Positions 54,856-64,000 of a stretch of 64,000 bases of DNA are shown here, one piece after another (within the stretch, counting starts at the first letter, position 1; each line of letters starts with the position of its first letter). The stretch comes from Cylindrodendrum hubeiense (lineage: Eukaryota; Ascomycota; Sordariomycetes; Hypocreales; Nectriaceae). The position numbers and the translations under genes were made by a program. The stretch is taken from contig JAANBB010000003.1 of the NCBI GenBank assembly GCA_014621425.1, positions 186,001 through 250,000 of the forward strand, given 5' to 3'. The notes beneath the pieces are model-generated. The model saw nothing but the letters and a program-made list of their open reading frames with translations. It had not been told where the DNA came from and made no database searches.

Positions 54856-56837
54856 ATGGTGTTTTCCGGATGGATGGGTAAAGGCACCCGGCTTCAGGTC
54901 GGTATCTCGGCCATGTGCCTCACTTCCTTCGTATTATTCGGCTATGATCAAGGAGTCTTTGGCGGAATTCTGCAAAACGAGAATTGGAATGCTCAATTTT
55001 CGCATCCAAATGACGTCATGACTGGAATCATTGTCAGCTCATACACCTTGGGCTGCATCGGCGGCTGTGTCTGTGAGTGCAAACGTGACTGGCATGCTGG
55101 TTTCGCGAAACCTAATGATACACAGTGAACTTTTTCGTTGGAGAGTATCTCGGAAGACGACGCGCTATACTCTTGGCCATGGTATTGATTACCGTTGGTG
55201 CCGTACTGCAAGCCGCCTCTTTTGGGCTCACGGAGCTCTTCATTGGGCGTGTCACAACCGGATTTGGGACGGGTTTAAAGTCATCAACAGTTCCGTCGTA
55301 GTAAGTTCTTTCCATCTGAAACTTTGATCAATCAGAGCTCATATTAGATTAGTCAATCAGAGCTCTGTTTACCGCATCTCCGAGGTCGACTTGTATCCGC
55401 AGAACTGTTATTTGTGGCCGTGGGAGTTGTATTTGCCTAGTAGGTGAACCCTCATCTAACACGTTGATCAAAGAAAGCTGATAGCTAATCCTTGACAGCT
55501 GGCTCGATTACGCCCTTTCCTTCGTTGGAGGCTCATTTGCATGGAGGTTTCCTCTTGCATTCCAAATCATTTTTGCTGTTGCAGTTGTCATCATGCTCAT
55601 CGATCTCCCTGAGTCGCCAAGGTGGTTGTTCAAATTGAATCGAGAACAAGAAGCCGTTGAAGTACTTTGCAGAGTCTTTGATGAGCCTGAAAATGGTGAA
55701 TTCATTCAGGGTGAAAAGGCCTCAATCAGTGCTGCGCTTGAGCTCGAGGCGCAGGAGAGTAGCTCGTCCTGGTTTGCCCTATTCAAAGATGACACTGTGA
55801 AGACAAGAAGAAGAGTTCTTCTCGCATATGCGGTCATGGTATGTTTGCACAGCTCAGAGCGACCGCCTTCAAATGCTGACAGCCGACGCAGATCATGGAT
55901 CAAGCTACCGGTATCAATTTGGTAGTGTTTTATGTCCCATGTATGCAAACCGTCTTTTTTTATTAAAATGCGAGTTCTCTAACACGGAATACTTAGCTGC
56001 TCTAACGTTAAATGTTGGCATGGATGCATCAACAGCTCAAATTGTCTCGGGATGGTAAGTCATTTACAACAACTAGTAAAAAGCATCAACTAAAGCCTAT
56101 TAGTGTACAGATTGTTTTCATGTTGGGATCTTTACTCCCTACATTTGCTCTGGACAGAATGGGTCGGAGAAAAACAATGATTCTAGGAACATTTGGACTC
56201 GGATTCTCCATGATGATGATCGCGATCTTACTCAGCTTCGAGGGCAACGAGAAGACCGCGACAGCAGCAGTGGCGTTCTTTTTCCTGGTAAGTTTAGATA
56301 ACACTTTTTAAGGGCTAAAAGACTAACAACTACTAGTACATGCTCATATTCGGCCTCACAATTAACTGTGCACCCTGGGTCTATGTTCCGGAAATTCTCC
56401 CACTTCATGCTCGAATTCGGGGATCTGCATTGGCCATTTCGTCTGAATGGCTCTGGGTGAGTTTGAATGACAATTTCTTTTTAGAAATGACGCACTAACA
56501 CTTTTCCGTTAGAATTTCATCGTCGTCATGATCTCTCCAATTCTCATCAACCGAATCCAGTGGAAAGGCTATCTGATCTTCATGGCAATCGCGGTAATTC
56601 CTGTCCTTCCAGTTTCAACTCTGAGTTGCTAATTTATCCTAGTATGCATTCGTTCCCATAATCTATCTCTTTTATCCAGAGACAAGCAATTTATCACTGG
56701 AGGAAATTGACTATCTCTTCATGGACGGAGGCCCAGCCGAGTCTATACGTGTCCGGGCCACAGGAACACTCGGGAAAGTGAAGAAGACTGAATTTGGCAT
56801 TGAAGAAGCTGAGAAAGAAGAGATCGAGGGCAAATAA
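54856..56837 (+). CDS. MFS sugar transporter
   Basis: Ten exons (54856-55072, 55126-55300, 55353-55439, 55499-55838, 55892-55940, 55997-56054, 56104-56287, 56337-56456, 56513-56593, 56643-56837) splice in phase to 501 residues. Sugar-porter signatures are clear: GYDQGVFGGI in helix 1, GEYLGRRRAI, the SYQSELCLPHLRGRL segment after helix 4, LPESPRWL, MDQATGIN in helix 7, LDRMGRRKT and FYPETSNLSLEEID. The protein therefore belongs to the fungal hexose/quinate/glycoside porter family with twelve spans at the plasma membrane. The cluster suggests that it imports the compound, perhaps a glycoside or polyol, processed by the adjoining enzymes. Confidence 0.93.
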
Positions 56838-57492
56838 ACCGAATCTATCACGAAAGATTCTAGAAGCAGGAAACAAAGTGAGAAAAACACACGCTGCCCT
56901 CCATAGAAGTCACTTCAACCAGGGCCTTTGGGGCTTGTGACTGAGGTCGAGCGAGAAGCCCTGAATCTAGATATTTTATCGGTCTTTAGCACATTTGAAT
57001 GGTCTGATCTTAATAGATCCACGAGACTTATCGCACAACTCGTCTAGTTATCCTTCTCCTTCACTTTCTCATTTTTCCCTGCCTCATGAAATCCGATTTC
57101 TGACTAACAAAAACACCCAATATCTTTTGCAATGCTCGGGATATCATTTTACTGGTGTACTTATGAAGATGCCAATGTAACGCCATGTGAATTCTGTACT
57201 AGGTGCTTAATATGACTGTTGCTACACGACTAATACTAATCGTATAGACTTTCCATAGCTTCTCAATAGAATGAACATGGCATCTCTGATGAACTTAACT
57301 TCAGACACCAACGCTTAGAAGAAAGAGGGCAAGACCAAGAGCGTGTTAAGTCATGGTTATGAATCAAAGAATGAGATCAGGCTCCACACTTCCACATTTA
57401 GCAGTTTAATAAAGATTTATTTCAAAGGAGCCGGTTGGTGGATTCGAATTACTCGAAGCAACGACCTGTCCGTCTTTAAAGACTGCCAGGGA
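56838..57492. other. Convergent 3' spacer
   Basis: AT-rich. Between the ends of the transporter and regulator genes. No gene seen. Confidence 0.4.
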
Positions 57493-59965
57493 CTAGAAAG
57501 AAAGGAAGTGGGAGAAGTCACTTCCCATACCCCCAAATGCCTTTTGTACCAGATCATCGTTCATGATCGTGAAGTCATCCTCCGTAAAATATAATCCACT
57601 GTCTTTTCCGGCATGAACTTCCTGGGGGCCACTAAGGTTCGTTGCCCAGCCTGACGTATACAATTCGATGTCATTAATGTGAGATCCCGATTGCCCGGGG
57701 TCTCGATGATCCGGTAACTCTGTTCTTTCTTGAGCCCTTTTACCGAGTTGCTGAACTGAAACTTGTGTTGGTTGATTATTCCACGCACGACCTCCACGGT
57801 AGTTCCTGTCTCCATTACTGGCTTTTCCCATTTCCTTTCTCGCCATAGAGCCAAGCATTTCCTCAAGGCCTGAAGCAATGTGTTTCAGCATGTGTCGATC
57901 TGAAGTCTTAGCGTCCTTCAACACCCGAACCATGCGATTTAGTAGCTGTGAGACGTAGGAATAGTCAACCGCAAGGTCCAGAATGCGATTCCACACTGTG
58001 GTAGCTTTCATAAGAAACAGGCTCGCAAAGGTGATCATTGTATAGACATATAGAGGTGTTCCTACCAACCCTTTGCGTATATCCTCTTCGTCGAGGACTA
58101 GTGTCAAGATGCTGACTGCGGCTGTGACAGCCATGTTGGCGAACTCCTTGCGATCAATCGAAAACTGGCCAGAGGAGATTGATACACCACGCACTGCCAG
58201 GGAGTTGATTTGTAGTTTTGCGATATATGAATAAAGAATGATTCCTTTATTTGTAAACGTACCAATGAAGGGGTCTGCAGGTTGCCGCGGGTACCATCGC
58301 ATACGCCATTGATCAATCTCAAGATTGTAAGAACGCAGAATCTCGAAGTCTGAGTCAGACAACATAGAAATAGAGGCATCGCCAACGGAAATGTTTCTCT
58401 GGGAGGTAGCCCCATGTGACATGAAGCCTTGTGAGCTAGAACTTCCACCAGATCGAACAGTGTCAACGTCGGGTAAACGGTGGGGAGTGAATTGCTCATA
58501 GACGCGAGTGAGTATCTGCATGAGATTGACTTGGCTGAGAATTCTGGCATCAAGCAAGCTGGCGAATGGACTGGCCAAGAATAATTCGTGTTCGCGAATC
58601 TGAATACTTTCTGATACCATGGGAGGTCTCCCATAGGCAATGCTGAAGTGGTGATCGCAAATATATAGCATGTACCAGAGTCTCGCTTTTAGAAAGTCCT
58701 CTTTACTGCCTTCTAGGGCGCGTACAAATGATTGGTGGATATTTAGCTCGGTAGCAATTCGGATTGCATGACCAGACAGCTTCCATGAGACCTCAGAGAG
58801 CCAGAAGGCTGCGATGCAAAGTCCGCGCACATCGTCAACAGAGTGGTATCGTGAGAACATGGATGAGGAGATGAGGTGCAGAAACTCTTTGTAGCAAGAA
58901 TCGAAAGTTTCAGCTGATGTTGGAACGTGCAGTGCTGTGACAGTCAAGATTGTAGCTGTGAGGAGTTCAGATGATTGTCGGACAGAATTGAAATCTGCGT
59001 GCGTCTGTTCCAGGCCGACCCAAAGATAATGATTGAGGCCGCCGTGAAAGCTGCAGGACAATACAAAGTCAGCACTACAGTGCAAACCAATATTGATGCA
59101 AACGAAACTTACATTTCATAGAGTGCTCTGGCTTCTTGTTCTTGAATGACTCCTCTCGAAATAAAATCATTTAATTCGTCACTTTCTGGTACAGGTCTGC
59201 TTGTTTTTGCCTTATTGCTACGTATGTTTCGTAGCTTCGTAACCTCATAGAGGCTCCCCATGGGCTCCTCGAGTGTTACGGGGCCGTTTCTTTGGTCCAT
59301 GTCCGCAGCGGGCTCGAGTGAATTTTCTCGAGTCATTGCCATCTGCGTATTTCCATCTCGCAAGGAGGACAACACAGTCGAGTGTGTGGTACTTGCAGGA
59401 CTGACTGATGAGACGTGTGCAATCTTTGCCAAGAGCAGCGCTCGATTGGTCTGTTGTTCTTGTAAAACCACTGATGTGGAGGCTTGTGCGAGGACCGCTA
59501 GTGACTCCTTCATCTGCTGCATTTCGCCCCGTATAGCGTCTAACTGCTGCCTTCATCGAGTCAGCTGATCGTACCAACTGCCCAGCGATATCAAGTCTTA
59601 CTCATATCCATTTTTTACCGCGTCTTCTGAATCCACAGTATTTATTTGTCGGGTGACACCTCGCTTGAGGACGCACTGGGCATCCCGGCGCAGACAATTC
59701 TTACATTTCTGTGACCCAGCGAGAATCTCACATTTCATCTTGTGCTTCCTGCACTCGAGACCTGCCGCTCGTATTAGTCTCTGTATTGACAAACATGAAG
59801 TCTTCACTCACAGGCCTTGGGCCGTCTTCCTGGCCTCATCTGGCGTTCCTGCTTCCCGCCTGGATTTGCCGGAATCGGATTATAGCGAGAGACGGCTGCA
59901 CTTAGGCCAGTATGCAATGGGCTGGAATGGTCGGACTCCATGGGCCCCACAACAATCGAGTCCAT
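57493..59965 (-). CDS. Zn2Cys6 transcription factor, candidate cluster regulator
   Basis: Four minus-strand exons (59965-59812, 59761-59602, 59550-59113, 59050-57493) encode 769 residues. The zinc cluster is split by intron 1 inside its first cysteine codon: RRPKAC joined to LECRKHKMKCEILAGSQKCKNCLRRDAQC. A glutamine-rich helical segment follows (EQQLDAIRGEMQQMKESL), then the Fungal_trans regulatory domain with ARLWYMLYICDHHFSIAYGRPP. Intron 2 (51 bp) ends at AAG because only that acceptor keeps frame. The start is ATG 59965; a longer upstream frame exists. A near copy of the cluster element (60002-60015) sits 37 bp upstream, suggesting autoregulation. Position at the end of the enzyme set makes it the likely activator of the cluster. 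Confidence 0.9.
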
Positions 59966-60310
59966 GTTCGTTGCATTTCGACCTCCCTTGGTTGGTCTGG
60001 GTCGGATATCGGGAATCAAGCGGCTTTTGAGCTCCTGTGCTGGTTGAGGCGAACCCCAAATGGGGATGAAGGCGGGGTACAAACTAAAGCTCCAAAGTTG
60101 ATTCCCGTGCGATTTCCGTGAGTTTTCCGAGTCATTGGACCCATACTTCCTGTTCCACCAAGCCACAATTGACCCAAAGGACTAGGAGAAAATACAGTGG
60201 CGCGGCGATTGGCTCGGACGGTATTCTCGTACTAGCAAACGTCTCTGGCTTCAATGCAGCTGCGCAGGTTGAATCCACTGTCACACTATGGAAAGAGCAA
60301 AAAATAATAT
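59966..60310. other. Promoter of the candidate cluster regulator
   Basis: 345-bp spacer between the regulator start and the end of the decayed F-box-like gene. Confidence 0.5.
60002..60015 (+). promoter_or_regulatory. TCGGATATCGGGAA element (one mismatch)
   Basis: CGG-ATAT-CGG direct repeat differing by one base from the 14-mer in the two divergent promoters of the neighbouring enzymes. Located directly upstream of the zinc-cluster gene. Confidence 0.5.
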
Positions 60311-61320
60311 CTAGGGAGAGGGATTATGAGGTATTAATAAGCCATCATCCCTATCACCCACATGTATTCCACGGTCCATATCCACATCATCGGGATACAT
60401 CTCCTCAGCAATCTGCCAAATCGTCGGCGATTGTTCAATCCAAGAGGGACAACCAACCCAACATCCTGATAGTCCCATTCTATTTCCTCCCCTCCTTCCT
60501 CTAGATAGAATGCAGGTTTAGCACGAGTTACAACTTGCCGAGTTATCTTCTCCCAGTTCCACTCATCCCCTCCCAAATCTGTCGTCACCATCTTTTGGTT
60601 GATGGCTTCCTGATCAAGATCCCAAAGAAATGGGATCTGGAGGAACATTTCCTTCCAAAAGGATTGAGGTACTAGATAATTGCAATCCAGGGGAGAGTAG
60701 AACTTATTACATGACTAGATCCTGGATCTGATCCTGAATCTCCTGGGGCAAGCTTGCCACATGGCTCTTGAATTGGACATTACTGCAGTGACGTTTGACT
60801 GTCTCTAACCCAGCAATGAGACCAATTGTCAAATCCGGAATGTGCACTGGGTCATTGTCCCACTATCATGGCCTAATTAGCATCCCGGAAGCCAGGAGGA
60901 CGAATCCACATACCCATCCATCCCATTCATTGGATAATCTGTATATGCACCTGCTGGGGATGTAATAGTGCCCGAGCCCAGGTCGTAGTAGCTCACCTGG
61001 TTAGTTTTCGGGGGCAAAGGGGAGGAAATTCGAAGTCACAATGGATCTTACACAATAGGTTTCGTACATCGCCGATCAACTGTCATCCAAATATCGCCAA
61101 TTGATTGGATCTGAGAACTCCGAGACGTCTGCATAACCCGATTAGAAATTTCCTCACAAGCAGCATGTATGCCAAAAACCCATTACTGATGGGCGACGGG
61201 ATCATAGTTATAAGGCTCATCAAGGTCGTACCCATATTGGGAAGGTCGAATGGCTCGGTTATGCGTTGTGACTGTATCTGACGCAATAATTAGAATGTCT
61301 CCAACGGCAGTTTGTACGTC
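60311..61320 (-). pseudogene. Decayed F-box-like gene
   Basis: Reading the minus strand from 61320 to 60311 gives consecutive protein-like segments in different frames. They are YGYDLDEPYNYDP, a stop, WVFGIHAACEEI (60s upstream of 61060), then YYDLGSGTITSPAGAYTDYP, WDNDPVHIPDLTIGL, SLPQEIQDQIQDLV (resembling an F-box start), two stops and a frame change, VPQSFWKEMFLQIPFLWDL, and NNRRR then IWQIAEEMYPDD with a one-base shift. This order is that of large fungal F-box-like families, but I count at least two in-frame stop positions and two frame changes not explained by introns. It is therefore probably non-functional. Some breaks could be unrecognised introns. Confidence 0.5.
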
Positions 61321-61780
61321 ATCTAAGTACTATAATCACTTGTCACCGGGCGAGAGTGCGTTTTAGCTCTGGAGAAGCTGGAATGAGTGTATATGTTGTG
61401 GTGTCCTAGGTGCATGACTTATTAAATGCAAAATGAGATGAACTGACTGTTGTCTTTCCTGGAACGGTCAAGCCCTTGTGCTGTTAAGAGGTCAAAGATG
61501 TGTGTGTTGGTACCGTAATTTCACTATTGGAGGGTTTTCAGGTCTGGCAAGATAGTCTGGACAGTATGCAGGCGGCAAGCTGAAAGTGGGATTTGACTAT
61601 AACCTAGGATTGGATCTTTGCCGCAAAGCGAGAGGATTGTGAAGCACAAACCGTCTGATCAAGAGTGAGGGGCGAGTATCACGTGACTACTCACTAGCCA
61701 TGCTCATCCCCAAACAGCTCTTCAGTCGGTCCAGCTTTCAGCACTCATCCTGCTTCTCTCCCAGAGCAGAAAAACATTGT
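61321..61780. other. Spacer and presumed promoter of the last regulator
   Basis: No gene seen. Confidence 0.4.
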
Positions 61781-63869
61781 ATGATCACAATGCCCCCATC
61801 AATGCAGAAAAGAATTTCGTGGCGTATATCCCTTGTGAACTATCACATTATTAAGCTAATTCATATTAGGTGCAAAAGATGCCAATATCGAAAGGTAGTA
61901 AAACGTAAACGACATCGGATCCTGCGATATCCCTGGACATTGATAAGAACCGCCGCTCACAGTTGGCTTAGCTGAAATGTTCCCGAACAGAGCCTTGCAC
62001 AAGCTGCATTGAGTCAAACCAATTGTGCGAATACCGCGAACTTGACCGCAAGAAGCGGCCCGCGTCAGCCGAATATGTCGCGGGTCTGGAAAACAGGATC
62101 GCGTGGCTCGAGGCATTCATCAAAAGTATCCAAGCCGCCACCCCAGAAGAGAGAGACTCGATGTTGAGCACTACACAATTTGGCGATCATTTCCCACCGA
62201 GTGCTGTGCGCACCAATGGGGAAGACAGCACAGGTAGAAATGTCTCTCCTCATCCCCAAGCTAATCTTGAGCCGGGGCCCGAAGGGTCCCTAATATACCA
62301 TGGTCCAACGAGTATTTACTATGCTTTGTTAGGAAGAATGTCGGACAAATCTACGGACTCGAATACAGGCCAACACGCCCAGTCCCTGAGTTTCGCAGAT
62401 TATGATTCCAACTTCCAAAGCGTGGCAGAACACTTCGGCATCAACTTGGAGGATGAGCAGATTACGAATGCCCTCATGCAATTCTTCAAGTGGCAGTATC
62501 CACAATTTATGTTTATATACCGTGAGGCCTTTCTGCGAGACCATTTTGGCGACCGCCAGAATTGCAAGTACTGGTCTTCAGCGCTGTTACTCTCTGTTAG
62601 TGCCCTCGGACTGTTGATGTCGAATGACAGTCTCCAAAGACAAGCGAGCGAAAAGTTCTTTGTAGCTGCCGAGACTATTCTCATTGTATTTGGTTTCACA
62701 AGACCTTCAATCGCCACAGTTCAAGCATTTTTGTGCCTAGCATTCTATGAAATTGGAAGGGGAAATCTTTCGAAGGGCTGGGGATTTTCTGGTGAGTGTT
62801 GGATCTCCAATTATTTGTACCCTTGCATTACAGGATCATGGGTGAAATTTAGATCGATCTGTTTGCTGACCTCGGAATAGGCATCGCATTTCGCATGGCT
62901 CAGGATCTTGGATTCCAGCGGGACCCTAAGTACTGGGTTTCTCATGATAGTTCACTCGCGACAACGGAGGATATCGAAATTCGCAGGCGGATCTACTGGG
63001 GCTGCTATACCTCTGATAAACTGATATGTCTTACTTTGGGAAGGCCGGTATACTTCTCGTTTGATGGTGGCGAAGTCGAATCTCTTGAGCGACTCCCGTA
63101 AGCCTTGACCATAAAACCAACGACCGCTCTGTAGCTAACATGAAAGTGCAGTGATTTCCCAGAGATGGATGCGTTGCTTCCAATTGGGTTCAGCAGAAAA
63201 GAGGGGGATTTTGGTGAGGGCAATCCGTTGGTGCTCTGTTTCAAGAACCAAATACAGCTGTCAAGGATTATCGAGCAGATGCTGTCGACTATATTCTCCT
63301 CACGAACAAATGACTCCAAGTCACACCAGGCACAACTCGATTATTTGAACTTGGCATTAAGTCGCTGGCAGGAGCAATTACCAGACTGTGCCAAATGGAA
63401 TAAGTGGGAGCCTCCGAGCAGTGCACTGATCCCAAGTGTGGCAGCATTGCAGTTAGTATCCTTTCTCTCATCCCCAACCCAGCTTTCTTTCCCCCCCGAA
63501 CTCCAATCATTCTTTTCTTGAATGTCCTCTTGTTGATCACGAAAAAAAAAAAGAATTCACGGCTCACCATCGCGTAGTCTCCTATTCCACGGCGCTCGAA
63601 TCGCCTTGAACTTCGACTCGACGGTTTGGGATGATCAGAGTGCTGTTCAAAAGAGCTCTCGCGAGTATTGTGTCTCTTCAGCTCACGATATCATTTTCAT
63701 CATAAGAAAATATAGATCTCAACATGGCCTACGGTATGCACCCTTCATTCTAATTTATGGCCTTGCTCAGGCTGCACGCTGTGTTACAATATTTGGTACC
63801 GTTGAGGAATCGCACTATTTAACTCGGACACTGGCGGAGTGCTCTACAACATGGAACATTGCACAATGA
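61781..63869 (+). CDS. Zn2Cys6 transcription factor
   Basis: Five exons (61781-61894, 61972-62791, 62881-63097, 63152-63451, 63578-63869) encode about 580 residues. The zinc cluster spans intron 1: CKRCQYRK joined to LKCSRTEPCTSCIESNQLC, with correct six-cysteine spacing only after splicing. A coiled-coil-like segment (YVAGLENRIAWLEAFIKSI) follows, as in many dimeric zinc-cluster proteins. The Fungal_trans domain contains FQRDPKYW and RRRIYWGCYTSDKLICLTLGRP, and the last exon has SVAALHLLFHGARIAL. The first 28 residues are uncertain: the stretch SLVNYHIIKLIHI reads like unspliced intron, but the obvious 46-bp intron there would break the frame. It may regulate the cluster to its left or genes beyond the window. 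Confidence 0.85.
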
Positions 63870-64000
63870 AATTTAGATAAGACCATGTATTTTAAATAAG
63901 AGATTATAACCATGATACGGGTTTCCGCGGCGTGGTCAATCTTTACCAACCGAAAGACCCTTCTCCAGGCCTGTTTCAAGAGCTCTTGAAAGCGCCTCAA

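Overview
The window is nuclear DNA of a filamentous ascomycete (Pezizomycotina). The grounds are short GT-AG introns of about 50-75 bp with CTAAC/CTGAC-like branch sites, four binuclear zinc-cluster (Zn2Cys6) regulators, a LaeA-like methyltransferase, a chitin-synthase-family enzyme, a glucoamylase with a starch-binding domain, and mostly monocistronic genes on both strands. I cannot fix the class or genus. All gene models were spliced by hand; every multi-exon model keeps reading phase across its introns. About 23 protein genes, one probable pseudogene and several repeat or cis-element features are supported. No rRNA, tRNA, CRISPR or transposase gene was found.

Layout. 0-7.4 kb: the 3' end of an allantoate-permease-like transporter, a Zn2Cys6 regulator, an atypical SDR facing a DODA-type ring-cleavage dioxygenase homologue, and a GNAT acetyltransferase. 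7.4-15 kb: decayed repeats, a second Zn2Cys6 regulator, a DUF1989 protein, a small array of hairpin repeats, and a classical SDR. 16-21.3 kb: LaeA-like methyltransferase and a copper amine oxidase. 22.4-31.4 kb: a probable polysaccharide module made of a membrane-tethered GH16 protein, a nucleotide-sugar dehydrogenase of the UDP-N-acetylhexosamine type, and a chitin-synthase-like processive glycosyltransferase. 32-48.3 kb: an orphan 541-aa membrane protein, an 81-aa three-exon gene, a secreted beta-helix protein, a multispanning membrane protein, a glucoamylase, and an astacin-like protease with H-type lectin repeats.

49.6-64 kb is a compact set of SDR, epoxide hydrolase, aldo-keto reductase, sugar transporter and Zn2Cys6 regulator, arranged as two divergent pairs plus the regulator, followed by a decayed F-box-like gene and another Zn2Cys6 regulator. 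Both divergent promoters contain the identical 14-mer TCGGAAATCGGGAA (a CGG-N4-CGG direct repeat), and a one-mismatch copy lies 37 bp upstream of the regulator's start codon. This points to one co-regulated oxidation/epoxide catabolic cluster controlled by its resident regulator.

The two most interesting candidates for undescribed biology are this cluster with its shared cis-element, and the polysaccharide module. In the latter, the dehydrogenase carries the GGHCIP and SPERVDPG signatures of aminosugar rather than glucose dehydrogenases, which suggests an acidic aminosugar polymer.
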